A stretch of 64,000 bases of DNA from Sarocladium kiliense (GCA_030734395.1 JAUZTG010000034.1:744001-808000), one strand, 5' to 3'. Shown: positions 46,278 through 59,600, numbered from the stretch's first letter. Notes: a model not told the origin generated them from the sequence alone. A program made the numbers and translations.

Positions 46278-47152
46278 TTTCTATATTCGGGCAAAAGATC
46301 CTAAGCTATGGCAGAAGGGGGCCCTCATGAAGCTTTAACGACTCTAGCTTGGGCGTTCACATCTGCCTGCTGTTTCTTCATCTTGGTTGCGGAGTTTGAA
46401 GTGGTCACACGGATACCTTTTCTTCTTTTCCTCTCCCTTCTTGGCGTTCGCATCTCCTTCAAAGCGAGTTGTTCGTTCAAAGACATATTACTACTTACCG
46501 CCTTGAGCGTGATGAATTGCATTGTTACATTCGTTCTTAAGATATTTTGGATCTTAGTAATGTGAGAGTAGAGGCGTCTGTTGTAGACAATGGTCGTTCA
46601 AGCTATGTCAATGTGATTGCACTACATCTGAGAGCTATCTGAGCCCTTGGTCTCACTGTTTGTGTGGTATGTTATCGCAAGGCTGCGTAGCCCTGACTTC
46701 GCTTCTCGCCTGTAGGACGTTCGACAAGCTGAAACGGGAAGATCACTTCCACTATACATCAGGCTCAGCGAACAGTAGGCAGTTGGTGACTAGAATCTGC
46801 CGCATCAAGTATTCAATATCACACGGAGCATGGTGCTAAGATTGTTTTGAACAAGAAACCCAAAAAGCGGAGGGGTATCGTTTCCCCCCACTGTTTATTA
46901 TACCTAGTAGCAGAGACAAGAAAGGAGGATGAAGTACAAGAAACAACGGTGTATGTGGATGTGTGCGTGTTGTGTGTGTGATCGATGTGGATGGATTTTA
47001 CTTCCTTTGATGAAGCCCGCCCCGTCACTCAAGCCCGGTTCCCCTCGCTGACGCCATGACTTGAGACCAGTATGAGTAACAATTATAAATAGCAACCGCA
47101 AAAAAGCAATGATGAGAAACATCTACTTGAAGCAGACTCAGGAATGGAGAGA
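46278..47152. other. Convergent 3' flanks of Polo and chitin synthase
   Basis: 875 bp. It carries both 3' UTRs and a GT-rich stretch at 46950-46990. A short hydrophobic ORF at 46308-46565 is considered chance. Confidence 0.5.
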
Positions 47153-50100
47153 TCACGCGTCAGAGTAGTAGTTGTTGTCATCGTACTGCTGGCCGGGCGG
47201 CATAGCCCAGCTGCCAGCGCCACCACCGACGACGTTCTCTCTTGAGCCCCAGTAGGCGCCCTTGTTGCGCTTCTCGCGCTCGAACTCGGCCCAGCGCTTC
47301 ATGGTGATCTTGCTGCTATCGAATTCGCCCTCGTACTCGATACCGGCCTTCTTCGTCTTCTCGCCGGCAGTCTTTCGGGTGTCACCCCAGGAGAAGTCGT
47401 CAAACTTCCAGAACGCGTATGTAGGAAGGACGAAGTTCCAGATTGGCAGGGAGAGGAGGTAGATCATCATCCACACGACGTAAGACCATGAGTGAGCGGT
47501 AACGATGATTAGGACACCGGGGAGACCGAGAATCAGAGCGAGAAGAACAAGAGGGATGATCTGTGGTGGAGAGTGGATGATGGATGTGATGACTGGACAT
47601 GATCAGCTGTGATAATCTCAGTAAGGAAGCTAGATTGTACTTACCGACGTAGAAGGTGAAAGCGATGGCAGCCGGAAGGACGAGGGTACCAATCAGCTCG
47701 ACGAATACGATAAATTGCATGCTGAAGCAGAAGGTACCACAGAGGTCACGGACGAGAACCAGCTCCATCAAGTTGTGGATGGTGGAGTTGATCCAGCGAC
47801 GACGCTGAGAGAGGAGGACCATGAACTTGTCGGGAACGGTAGTCTTGCACACGGCTTGTGGTACGAACACCTGCTTTCGCTTGGGGAACGTCCGCAGCAT
47901 CAGCGTGGTCAGATAACGATCCTCACCGAGAAGGTACAAGTTCTTTTCGTGCAGGGTTTCGACGACGTTCTCAGAATAGTGCTCGACGACATCGGGGTTG
48001 GCAAGGATGGGAACCCAGTAGTTCTGACCACCCTTGGGAGCCTTGATACGGTACATGCAGAAGCAACCGGGCAAGCAAGTAACACCACCGAAGACGGATT
48101 CGAAAGACTTGGCGAGATGATGAGAAATGAAGTACTCGAAGACCTGGATAGCAGTGACCCAACTATCGCGCTTGTTGGCGATCTTTGTTTCACCGCAAAG
48201 ACCCATGATCTCGGGATCCTTGACCATAGCGGAGACCATGTGTGTCAGACTGTCGGGGAAGACCTTGGTATCGGCGTCGACCATGAGCACTATCTCGTAG
48301 TAGTCGGGTGAGATACCGGTCACCTTCCAGAGGCCGTTGAACATCTCATACTCAAGCTCAGTCATGCGCTCATCGAACATGACCTTCTGGAGGAAGGACA
48401 TGAGGATAATTTGACTGTCACGCTTGCCACGGTTACCAGGCTTGGATTTCTGGGCCTCATCCGGAGTTCCGCACTTGACAATGACCATCATCGGCACACG
48501 CTGTTGGCGATCGAGGGGAATCTGAGACTTGTGACCGTAATCATAGAAACCGCAGTAGACCTTGGCCATGTTGTGACGCTTCGAACCGCTGGAAACAGCG
48601 ACATAAGAGAAAGGCTGCACAAGCTCCGGCGGGGTAGAGTGATCTTTGAGCATGCTTAAGCAGACGTCGGGAGTAGAAACAGCCTCGCCCTTGCCCTTAA
48701 TGATACCGTCGCAAATAACGACAATTGCCTTGTGGCTGTTGGGATAGTCGGTCATAGCAATGGAATCGAGGGTCGTGCGAATACCTTCCGCTCCTTCGGA
48801 ATACGCGGTGACCAAGCACATCGTATGAGCTAGGGGAAAACCGAACGGCATCCAATCGGAGGGAGGTTGAGGAACAACGGCGTCGTGAATGAAGCCAGCG
48901 GGACCCGGTCCGTCGCTTGCGGCGCTACCGTAAGGGTCGTTGCGGAGGAAGCTGGCCCGGCTGTCGTTACCTTGCTTGTACATGCCACCAGGCTGCAGCA
49001 GCTGGCTAGAGCCACCTTGGCTTGTTGACATCGTGGTGGGAACACGCCTCGCGCCGGAGCCGTTCTCGGGAGGGTAGACTGCGGAGAAACGAGAGGTGGT
49101 CGGAAGGAAGGAAGAGCTGCGCTTAGAGCGGTCGGAGCCAACCACCGTGCTGCCCATGTCGCCTGGAATGCGAATGGGTGCACGGTAGATGTCCTCGGAC
49201 CAATCTTCGATCTGGCGGTTGCGCTTGCGGCGATCAGAAGTCTGAGAAGTCTTGTCGGCGGCATAGTGACGGCTGATGAACCATTGGAAGATGAGAGCCA
49301 AGCTGAAACGAGCAACAACGACAGACAGAATCAGGGCCAGGGCGCAGTAGAGCACAACCTTGGAGGCGATGCAGCCAACTGTCTCAGTATCGACGGAGCC
49401 AACCTTGATGAGCTCCTCGAAGCACTTAGCATACTTCTTGTCGTCTGATGATTGGAACATGCGAGTGACGTCGCGACCGCGCACGGCCTTGTTGATAGAG
49501 GTAGTAGTGTCCCTCAGCTCCTTGAAGCGATCGGGCACCTTGACTTGAGTCTCGTTGAACCAGTTGAGTAGATCCAGATCCAAGACACTGCCAGAGTAGA
49601 CCATCAGGTTGCGAGAGCTGTTGCGAATATCGTCCCAGGTGAAGTACACGTCGGCGGATTGCGGGAGATCGAGATAGAAGGTATCACGGGCCTTGGCCGT
49701 CGTGTGGCAGCTGTATCCAAGGTAATACTCAATGGTGAGGTTCGGCTTGCTGGACCCATCCTGCTTGAAGGTATGGCAAGGGAAGTACCAGCCAAGGTCA
49801 CCGTTGCTGTTTGTGGGCACGTCGGAGCCTTCTGCGGCAGTGATGAGATCCTTGCAGTATCCGTTCACGTTTTGGAAGAGGAAGCTTCCATCCATGCCTC
49901 GGTTATCTTGGCCCTGCAGATCGAAGAGAACGTTGGGACCACGACCGTCCTGACGAAGCGGCATTCCCTCGGCCGGGGGATGGTGAGATTCGGAAAGATC
50001 GTAGGCAACACCGTGGAAGATCATGTAGCCGTCTGTGACCTTGTTTACGCGCATCCTCTCTGGCGGGCTGCCGCAAACGACGGCGGTGAAACCGAAAGTA

Positions 50101-50894
50101 AGGAAACCAACGATGGCCATGATCACCAGAATAATGCTAATGAGACCCATCTTCTCTCTCCATGCCCGGCGTTGAGCCTTAGTCGGCTTTCCAAAGCACT
50201 TGAGGATGAAGTCGGGGCACCAGAACGTAACGATGGCGCAGTACACATTCCAAAAACTCGGGGGTCGGATCTGCTCCTCGGGCCCCTGTTTCCGACGTTT
50301 TGTGCTTTTCCGCCTGCCGTCCTTGACGATCTTGCCCGAGCCACTGCGAGTCGATCGTGTCCGCACACGGGGGCTTGACTTCTCGTGATCGCTCTTGTCG
50401 CCATTCGTCCGAGTGCGGCGGGGTGGTGACATTTCTGAGATGGTGTCGTTGTGCTGGGAGCCACCGGAGCGGTCAGTGGAAGCCTCGAGATCTTCGAGGA
50501 TGGGATCATTGCCAGTGGATGAAGGCAATACGTCCATCCTGGCGGCATGCTTGTGGTAGTGGTAGTTTGCATGATCCTTGTTGATGCGGTTACGCTCAGG
50601 CCGGATCAGACTCCTCTTCCGAGTGAAAGGCTGCTCGGAAGGAGGGAGCTGGTCCCTGGCCTGGGGGTCGGTCGGTGACAGAGGCATACTCTCTGTATTG
50701 GCATTAGGGTACGAGATGGTCTCGGCGAAGGAAGTTGCGGATTTCCCACGTTGATGATGCGGCCTCTGGGGGGCCACTGGTTGGTAACCTCGGGCCTCGA
50801 TGTCGGCAGGCCGCTGGCGCCGGGACGGGGAGTTTCTGTATGCGTTCCTGTTGTCGTAGGGAGGGCTGCCACCAGGTCGGTCGGGGAGAGACAT
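47153..50894 (-). CDS. Class IV chitin synthase (Chs3-type)
   Basis: Integral plasma-membrane glycosyltransferase polymerising chitin from UDP-GlcNAc. Two exons on the minus strand, 50894-47645 and 47592-47153, give 1229 residues. The N-terminal 200 residues are hydrophilic; two membrane segments follow (PPSFWNVYCAIVTFWCPDFI and ISIILVIMAIVGFLTFGFTA), then a cytochrome b5-like extracellular part (DGYMIFHGVAYDLSES ... WYFPCH) typical of classes IV and V. Another membrane segment is near VVLYCALALILSVVVARFSL. The catalytic core has VMLVDADTKVFP (as IVLMVDADTK), EDRYL near 991 and QRRRW at 1030, followed by at least four C-terminal membrane helices. No myosin motor is present, which excludes classes V and VII; the overall order equals yeast Chs3. 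In yeast this enzyme needs Chs4/Skt5 for activity; a probable homologue lies 9.3 kb away. The single intron near the 3' end is phase 1. Confidence 0.95.
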
Positions 50895-53586
50895 GGTCCT
50901 AAGGGGAGATCAGAGTCAGCAAGGGCCTCGATTGGAATTCTGGTGACGCAGCAGAGCAGCGAAAGGAACGTGTGGCACGTGAGCGAGAGGGAAAAAGGGA
51001 GCACAACCCTCTAGGACCGGGCTTGCGAGAATGCGGTCCCAGATCTGAGTCGCCTACGGACCCGGGAACCGTCTCGAGTTGAGGACTAGGAAGGAAAAGA
51101 GTCGAGCACGCGTGGACAGCGGCTTTGTGTTTGGAAGCGAAAGGTTGAGGAAGGGGAAGGACAAGACAACGCGAAGCGCAGTGCAGTGCAGTGGGCAGGT
51201 AGAGAAGAGGAAAACGGGGAGATGAGGCCGTAGGGATGAATGGGATTGTGTTATGATCACTCACAAGTCCGGATTATGCACCGGAGTGCAAGCCTGGCAC
51301 AGTGGCCTGTAGTGCACGGGCTGGTCGTGGGAAGGCTATAATTGCAGGTGAATAATTTGGGTGATGATCCCTGTCGGTGTCGCGGATGGATCGCCTTGGG
51401 CAACGCAGCGGCACGACGTCGTGATGAAGCCAGCCGTGGATGAGGATGCAGGATACGAGCGAAGGACAACGGTGAACCCAACTGAAGCGAATGGATGGGG
51501 GAAAGTGAGCGAAACGGCGCCTGTGTGTGTATTTCCCCGTGCAGAAAGGAGAGAAACCGAAACGAGCGGGAGAAGTGTTTGAGAGAGGGAACAGCGCACT
51601 GCGAGGGTGGAATACGGGAGGTGGGGAGTCCGGCTGGCCTGGGCGCGCGCGATGCCTCAGCTCAGAGGATGGATGAGGTGGGTAGATGGGCTGGAAGGGG
51701 GCTGAGTACCTGTAGCCACGGGTAGTAGAGCACACACACACCAGTAACGGTACCCGGAAAGCAACGGCCACAGGACAGCAGGCTCTGGGAGTGGATGGAG
51801 AGGGTGGCGTCGCTGGGGGGAGGAGTTTTTGCCAGGACAACGCCGTAAGAGCCGCTAACCAGCCGTGCCTTGGACTAAGAAGCACCGAGTTCTCGTACTT
51901 GGCGTCCCTAATGCAGGGCGGGTGCAGCAGGTACGGGAGGGAGATGCCCCTGTTGATCGGGGAGCGCACTGTGTTGAGCCTCTAGCTGAATGTTTGTCAG
52001 CACGGTGCTAATTCGTATTTTCTCAGCCTGCCACACGGTCCGCCCTTTCCCACCAATTCTCCCCCTTCCCATCCCTCCTCTCCTCGTACCTGACGCCAAC
52101 CACTCACACCATGTGCCCCCAGCAACCGCCCGCCACACACAGTCAGCCAACAATCCATTAATGCGTCGCATTCTAAGACAACACGGCTGGTCAACATTGC
52201 GATGGCCATCCATTGTCTCGCATACACTCGCATTGTCAGCTGTGATCGCTTGCCAGATGAGAGGGGTTTTCTCTTGTCGACGAGCCATCGTTGCTTGGGC
52301 CTTGACTAACAATGAACCAGACAAGATCTTCATCAGAAATGCGCTCCAGTCGATCCGAGTCCTACAAAGCACTCTTCCTCGTGTTGCTCTGTTCGATGCC
52401 ACCCTTCCCGAGGCTGTGTCGAAACACGAACCTCCCTTTGCCTGGCCCAGATCACGCTGCCAAGTCTGCATGCAAACCCGTTCAAGGAAAAACACACATC
52501 AGACCCGCACATGACGAGATTTCTCTCCCCCTTAACCACTCTCTCTTCTCAATGCGATCGGCCTGTCCTTGTCGTCACGCCCCTGAACCTCGACATTTCT
52601 CCATGTAAAAATCTATGGTCATCATCCTTCGCCCTAGGGAACGATGGCCCTAGCACCGTACCTCCGAGACTCCACCTTGTACGCTCCATACGCGGACCAA
52701 AAACCTGGATAGAGCTGAGATTCAGCACCCACCTCAACGGGGCACGATCATCGGCACCAAAATGGCTTAGGCCTTCTCCAGCGTTTCACACGCATTACAT
52801 ATTGTGGTGGTGCTGAATGGTGGAGCGATCGGCGCAATTGGCCCCCTGTTGGCCCGTCGACCAGAGTCCACATGCGGCTCAGCCTCCCGAGATGGAACGA
52901 CTCGACCTTGCTGACGGCATTTATGTTGATATGTGAACATGGCAATAGATGTTGTGTTCCAAGTCCTGGGACGTACAAACAAGGGCATAACAGCAACTAT
53001 TACTTTCCTTGCGAAGCGGCGGCAGGGCGACAGTGCCTGCGCCAACGTAGCGCCCTGTTGATCGGCTTTAATTAGAAACAAGGGTGTCTGCATTCCATTG
53101 CTGGGCTGCCGTCACCCAAGTTGACTCGAGGGAGTATGAGTCCAGGCAAAAGCACGTGGCCCATGCTGATTTTCCAAGTCTGGACGAATACGCGGCGTCT
53201 GGCCTGATTTCCATTAGATATGATGCTCGACTAGCTTTTTGGCATCTGTCATACAGTAAACGCCCCGCGATACCTAAGTTGCGCTAGGCTGGGATACTCA
53301 GTATGCCGGAGCACGGCGGTCTTATCCCGGCTTACACTGGAGGCCCATGACCATCCGGCTACAACGTTTCGGCCTCGGCCAGGTGCGCATGGGAATTGCA
53401 TATCGCAACCTGATAACGGCAAATATGGCCAAGGCCAGTGTCATCTGGAACGGGGTCTGGGTGCTGGGCGTGAAGGCACGGTGACTACAAAACCAACTTA
53501 ACGTAGATTCGCGATCATCAGATAGTTTCTGCAGCAGTCTCTTCGTACTATTTCTTATTGCTATATTACTCCTTGCTAGGACTACT
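50895..53586. promoter_or_regulatory. 2.7 kb region upstream of chitin synthase
   Basis: No supported gene. 50900-51800 is purine-rich on the plus strand, i.e. a CT-rich leader for the chitin synthase on the minus strand, with several small upstream ORFs. From about 53200 the sequence becomes AT-richer, and 53540-53620 contains short TAGTCC/CTATAG-type repeats just before the EthD gene. Confidence 0.45.
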
Positions 53587-54009
53587 ATGTTAGTCCCTAT
53601 AGTCCCGCTGGAGAGCACCTCATCAGGTCAATACCTTATTGTCGCCTTCGAAACCCGCAAGCAAGGCGTGACACCCGCTGAGTTCATGAACTTCTACGAT
53701 AACACCCACGTGCCCCTCATCAAGAAACAAATGGGCTCAGCCTTCCCCCTAACACACGCTCGGTACTACGTGCAACGGCAACCTGGCTCCGTGACTGGTG
53801 CTCCTGTGGTATTCATTGGGGATGCTTCAGCGATCGACTACGATGTGATTGCCATCATGACGTTTTCGGGCGAAGGGCACTTTCATGAGTTTCAGGCGAA
53901 GTATGCGGATCCTGAGATCGGTGGTCCGATCATTGCTGAAGAGACTCAATTTCTGGACAGTTCTGTTCTGAGGGTGATTGGCATCGAGTCAGCTCATATA
54001 ACCAGTTGA
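53587..54009 (+). CDS. EthD-domain (dimeric alpha/beta barrel) protein
   Basis: Single exon, 140 residues. The family covers small ferredoxin-like dimers; relatives act in polyketide oxidation or cyclisation, but many have no known role. Visible: strand 1 YLIVAFETRKQG, the helix start TPAEFMNFYDNTHVPLIKKQ with the conserved H-V-P-L motif, then HARYYVQRQPG, YDVIAIMTF and a C-terminal FLDSSVLRVIGI strand. That covers one full EthD domain. The first residues (MLVPIVPLESTSSG) are encoded in sequence that looks like the neighbouring AT-rich repeat-like DNA, so the true start may be different or the 5' end may have been rearranged. No clustered biosynthetic enzymes are seen nearby. Genes of this class are often accessory and patchily distributed. 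Confidence 0.75.
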   Translation: MLVPIVPLESTSSGQYLIVAFETRKQGVTPAEFMNFYDNTHVPLIKKQMGSAFPLTHARYYVQRQPGSVTGAPVVFIGDASAIDYDVIAIMTFSGEGHFHEFQAKYADPEIGGPIIAEETQFLDSSVLRVIGIESAHITS

Positions 54010-55957
54010 TGCCCATCGTCATTTTGATATGGGAGCTTCAGCCAGCTACAGCAAAGCAGCCCGAGACCAAACAGAGTCACCGTACCAGAAGCGGCTTCCT
54101 CAATCCCCCGTTTTTTGCAATGTAATTGACAATACAACCTTTATGCTCCACCAATGAATGCTCGTGAGCTCAGAAGGGATAATGGCACCTCCGGTACTGT
54201 AGGTTAGGATGCCGGCGACCAAGCCGGGTGCGGGCCCCACTCCGGACGGGTTGTCCCCGATGACGCCGAAGAACTTATACACAAGGAGCTTCACACGACA
54301 TACCCAACATAGAGGCTCAAAAACATAGGTGTCAAAGCGATGGCATAATATATGAGACACCAATCTTGTCGACTACTAGACAAAGCACTGCCCTGATCGC
54401 ACACCGAACTCCCGGCCGGCGACCACATGGGTAACGTTTGTGAGCAAGGGGTTACGTTGTTTCCATCTTCGCACTTAAGGATATAAACCGAGGTTCGTTT
54501 GACTCAGTGGAGTGATTCGGCGGACTTCAAAGATGGTGCGCTGAATTTCGATGTTCAGGCGCACGGCGCAAGACTCAAGGACACGGTTGAAGCTGGCAAC
54601 GGGACGTGGCGGACGTCCTCATCGTCTCGGTCAATCCTTCTCCAGGTGCACGTGAGCTTAGCGAACCTGAGACCTCCCGAGTATGGGACTTTCTCGAGTC
54701 GGATAGCTTTTGCTACGACATTAAAGCCCCACACTCTGCACAATCTATGCTGTCAGTAGAACGTGGATTGCTGCATCAAACTTAACGAGACCGAAGGCGC
54801 ACGCTTGACCAGGCGATCTATAATGGAGCGTTCTGATAGGTCTAACTACGCCTTTGACAGTAGCGCTAAGGAATACAAGAAGATTGCTCACTGGTGAACA
54901 GCAAGCTTGGTACTGCATGCCGCAATGTACGACGAAAATTGGTAGCTGCTAAAGAACCGCAGGAGACTGTCATCACAAAAGTTGTTCTCAAGCCATGTAT
55001 ACAATACCTTCGCGGGAAAAAAGTCCAGTCAGGGATTAATGTCTTTCCAGTGATTTGGTCCTGTTGAGTCGTGACTTATACCCCTGAGCATTCTGCCTCC
55101 TGACAAGCAGAGCACTTGATCCATTGAATGGCTGCAATCGCAATCGATGCCTCGTATATGCTAATCCCTGCCATCCCAGCAAGACTTTGTAATATCCAGT
55201 CATAGCGCCCGAGCTGGGTTCCCCACACGCTAACTTTGAACATGGACATCTGCCTATCGATCTGGTCAGGAGTGGGATTGTTGGGAATCTGGAAGATCCT
55301 GTGGCCCTTCATCCCAATCCCAGGACATTCGGGAAAATTGCCGTAACCTTCTGGATTGAGAGCCCCAGACCTAAGCGCAAGTATTCTGATGTAAGGACGA
55401 CGACAATCCTAGGCGTGTAGTGTTCTAGCTGCTGGGAGGTCATGCCCAACAGCGGAATGACATAACGGTCAGTTCTGAATCGGACGTGTGAGAGCACCAT
55501 GAATTGGCTTCACCATGCCGATCATGTACGCTGTGCCGCAGTAGCAGTGGTCAGGATTGCAGGCTGAAGGATTCATGCGTTGGTAGCAAGTGAACCACGC
55601 CCGAATTTAATCTAGGCGACTCTTCTTGGCATGGAGCATATCCATCACATCCCATCATTGTTTGTCTGTTGGCTCGTGTACCGCCCATCCTCACCTAATA
55701 TGAACCTGTTGGTCGGTGATGAAGGGAATTATGACGTCGCGTCCCCCCAGCGGCGTTCGAGTACCAACAGATGGAATGATTTCATTGACAGTCTAAGAAA
55801 CGATCAGGAGAGGCACAGTGACGGCATAGATTGCGTATACATAAATCTCCCAGGACCCCGATTCAACATGCCCGTTTCTACATCTACATGCTCCTCTCTG
55901 GCAAAAGCAAAGCGACGTGCGCCCAGTACCCCGTATTGCATAAGGGTACAGATAAAC
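54010..55957. other. Gene-poor interval with unrecognised ORF fragments
   Basis: 1.95 kb. Short ORFs occur on both strands (for example minus 54100-54363, 55076-55312 and 55309-55500), some with protein-like composition, but none joins into a family I recognise. It could hold decayed genes. Slightly AT-richer than the rest of the window. Confidence 0.4.
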
Positions 55958-56694
55958 ATGCTCAAAGGCTCAATCGCTCTCTTTGGCTTCGCACCTCTCC
56001 TTGCGCTGGCGCAGTAAGTCACCCCTCAGCGATGAGACCGGATGTCACTTCAATGATCATCTGTCCTAGGTCTGCAGGTGAAGACAGAAACTTGACAATC
56101 ACAATCTACCCGTCAGACGCCGGGGTAAATTGTGAAAAGGGTGTTGACACTGGCATAACTCTGACCACTAACACCATCCCACGCGGTCACACATGCATTG
56201 GCGTCGAGGCTATTTTCGGCGGCGACGATCGTGTTGGCTTTCTCAATGACACATCTTCTTCGTCGCTTTACGACTCAGATGATGACACAAGCGACCTCAA
56301 CCCACCAGGAATCCACTGGTATATCACCAGCGCGGCCGGCCCTTCCGCCTATGACTCGGCCAAGAACTGGAGCAATATCTGGTTCAAGCAAATGAATGAC
56401 TCCGATAAAAACCGCGAGGAAGGTGAAGTCGGCCGCTGGGTTGTGACAGCATACGGAAACGCGCAGTGCGAAAGGGTCAATTCAACTGAGTTCCCTTGGC
56501 ACATTACAAGCTGTCAGACACCAGGTTCCTGCGAGAGCAGCCCATACTCCGTCAAGGGTATCAAGATTTATGGTCTCGAGCAGTACGACTACGACTCGTA
56601 TCAGACCTGGGCAGAGATTGATGCCGCGCCGGGCTTGATGCCCCGTGCCAGTATTGCCCTGGCGTTCGCCTCTTTGGCCTTCTTGCTCATGTAG
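55958..56694 (+). CDS. Secreted cysteine-containing protein with GPI-anchor-like tail
   Basis: Exons 55958-56013 and 56070-56694 give 226 residues. The first exon encodes the signal peptide MLKGSIALFGFAPLLALAQ; splicing GCA|GTAAGT to CTAG|GTCTGC is in frame. The mature part is acidic, with N-glycosylation sequons NLT, NDT, NWS, NDS and NST and five Cys (NCEKG, TCIGV, QCERV, SCQTPGSC). Tryptophan-rich strands such as GIHWYITSAAG and GRWVVTAYG suggest a beta-sandwich. The extreme C-terminus ASIALAFASLAFLLM after a small-residue stretch (DAAPGLMPR) fits a GPI attachment signal, so wall or membrane surface attachment is likely. I do not recognise the family. Start ATG selected because it heads the signal peptide; an upstream in-frame ORF extension lacks one. 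Confidence 0.75.
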
Positions 56695-59600
56695 ATCGGT
56701 AGCGTTTGGGCTTTCTGGAGCAGGTGAGAGGCTCTATTCTCGCATCTGATCATTCAATGAACTGCCGAGACGAGAGAACTATTGTGGCTTGGTCGGGAAC
56801 GATGAGAACGGAGGACATAACATCAAAGCATATTGTTTCAGCGAAGCGAATTGAACAGATTGCCCATGCTGGGGAGAAGCCCTCAATGAAGACGAAGTAA
56901 AAGCTTCATCAGCTGTACATTTAGAGAACGGCATCTAAGCTTAGATTGTTGGGAACGAATAATCTGATATCAAGATTTGCTTTTGTCCAGCTACTAGTAC
57001 AAAATCAAGCCCGATGCGGCATCTTGCCGGCATGAAAGGATGCCAAGGAGCCGCAATTGGTCTGTATCATGTCAATGTCATCGACGATTCACACACAGTA
57101 TTGATGACACTTCCGATATCCGAGCTGGCATGCCCCGCCAGGGTTGAGTCCCTGCCGAAGCGTGCGAGTTTCTTCAGATCCACTCCATGCCGCTACCAAA
57201 GGAAACGCGTTGTAAGCTCTGGGCGCTACATAAATACGAGCTTATCGGGCCTTGGCAAGGTGCTCACGAGTCCGAATTACTGCTGATCGATTGCTGTCGC
57301 AAAGCACGCAGAACTACTTGGGAAAAGCGAGATACGATTCCCAAAAGGTCTGACCGCAATACAACTGGGAAGTCATGAAGGAGTGTCGACCGCTGTGCAC
57401 GGCATGGGTCTCAGCCGCAGATGGGTAGTTCTGTCTGGCTCATTTGCGCAGTCTCCATCTTAAACTTCAGCTAAGGCTCCCAGGAGACAATTGTGCAGCT
57501 GCAATTTTGCAGCGGCTAGGGCGTCGAATGAGCATCTGGTATTGCGCCACGGTCACCTATTGGTCACCGTTGAGCAGAATACCCTAGGACTCGGGAGGAG
57601 GGGAATGAACACCTTTTGATCTGTGATCTTAGGACCTTGGCACCGTAAAGGCCAGGGGGGAAGTGTCCAAATTTCTGCGGCTTGTCTTGTGTCTCTTGGA
57701 CTTCGTACTTGGAACTGGAATCGAACAATATGCGTGACACGTACCGCGCAACCTAGTGCAGGTCTAGTCAAGCCCGAATAGGAACAAGCATGTCGAACCT
57801 CTGCAAAAGAGGCTGACATGGGCGACTGACCTGCGTCGCGGAAGCACCATCTGGACATTGAGGCCCAAGCCAAGGCGTGTCCCATTGCCGGCTTATGACT
57901 CGACCTTCTGGCATATTGGCCTGGATGGGGAGGCCAGATTTTAGCGGTGTGGCGCCTGCAGAGTTGCCAGGCAGGCTTTAGCATCCGATGGTGTCATCGT
58001 CCGAAACGTTGACGCACGGTAGGGAGATGAGGGTCTTCTGGAACAGCCCAAGGAAAGCCATCGTTGGTAAGTGATGGTGGCATAACGGGGCCTCGAACAC
58101 TGGTCCACTGGTACTCGTACGAAAGAATTCAGCCCTAGGTCGCCAGTGTGGGGGGATGAAGCCCTGCCAGTGTATCATAGGCTCATTGATGACAATGTGG
58201 CCTTTCATTCGCCTCGCGTGAATTGCCATAAGCTTTCACGTCGCACAACAACCACAGCTCGGGAGACCCGCCTAACAGACTGTTCGCTGAGCAGGGGTGC
58301 CGAGTCTCTCTCTCAGCCCTGGAAGCGAATGGCTTTTGTTTGATGCGGAGCATTATGCATGCAAAAGGCGGCGTAGGCGAGATCGGCGAATTCTCACCGC
58401 CCCAAACTGCTGGCTCGTAGTGCCCCTCCTCGGTGCCGTAGTATACCGTATTGCGATGGATTGCCAGCCCGTGATGAGTTGTGTTCAAGACATTGGCTTG
58501 CAACATTTTTTTTTTCTCTCGAGCAAAAGCGGGACCCGAGAAGCAAAGACAATTACTCGCAGTTGGTAGCAAGACAGGAGCAACATGCGGCCAAGGCTCC
58601 AAATTCTCGACGAATGGACTCCTGGATCCCAATGTGGGTTGGCTCCAGGGCATCATCAAGAGCTGAGCCTACATGAGTGTGCCGTGCGAGCCGCTAATGT
58701 GGCCCATCTCGCATTAGTTGCGAGTCGACGCAATGAGGATGAGCGGCTAGTGGGCATGGTGTTGAAGTGACCAAAGAAGCTCCGGGCGATGTGTTGTCCG
58801 AACGGGGGAAAATGCTCTGTTTCAGCGTTCAGCTCAGGCGGTTTCTGGAGACAGAATCAGCCATGCCAACTTTGCAGATAGGATTTGCTCAGGCACGAGG
58901 GAAAACCGTTGGCGTGGTCGAAAACAAGATTTAGCCCGATCCAGGAACAAGGCACAGCGGCAGTTGGATTGGCTACGACCACGGTAGGTTTGAAGGTTCG
59001 AGGCAACGGAGGTCACATTGTCATCTGCGGTGGTGTTGCATCTGCTTCTGGATGGCTTGGGGGAGGTCGACGGCAGGGACCGTGTGGTTTCGTATGGCTG
59101 CGACGAGGGAGACAGAACACGAGCCCGGGGGAGGAGAACAGGAGGCTGACAGTGGGAGCTATACGAGCCGTTGCATAAAACTCAACAATTGTGCAAAAGG
59201 CACGTGCACAACAGGCGCAAGCTTAGGTCCAGGCACCACCAGGTATTTTCTTATGCAACAGACAGGCAGACGGGCAAACATCTTCAGAGATCGCAATCTC
59301 AAGCAACATGTCAATTGCTTCATGACAATCTTGCTTGCATGCTCCCTTGAGGCTGGGGATGACGAAGGGGGCTGCCCAGAAATGCCCAAGCCAATATGAT
59401 CGTGATAGCCCATGTCGATTCAACCGCAGCTTCATTCCAGGGCTTTCACCCCTTTGCAACCCTCCAGAGGCTGCTCCCTCGCAACTGGGCCTAGCATCGC
59501 CTGCAAATGACGAAGCCCCGGCGGTCTTCCCCACCATCTGTCCCCTGTGGCCCAGTGAAGGCCACCGGGATGGGAGCCTCCACCCTCCCTGCCACTTCAG

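Noticed and set aside
46308..46565. 85-codon hydrophobic ORF after the Polo kinase
   Set aside because: Looks membrane-like only because the 3' UTR is T-rich; no family resemblance, sits between convergent genes.
51990..52514. 174-codon plus-strand ORF upstream of the EthD gene
   Set aside because: No domain, no splice context, and composition like the surrounding non-coding sequence.
55076..55500. Two adjacent minus-strand ORFs that might be exons of one gene
   Set aside because: Frames can be linked only by guessing, and no domain is recognisable; recorded as possible decayed sequence only.
53587..56694. Secondary-metabolite cluster suggested by the EthD gene
   Set aside because: No polyketide synthase, NRPS, terpene cyclase, P450 or transporter is found in the window.
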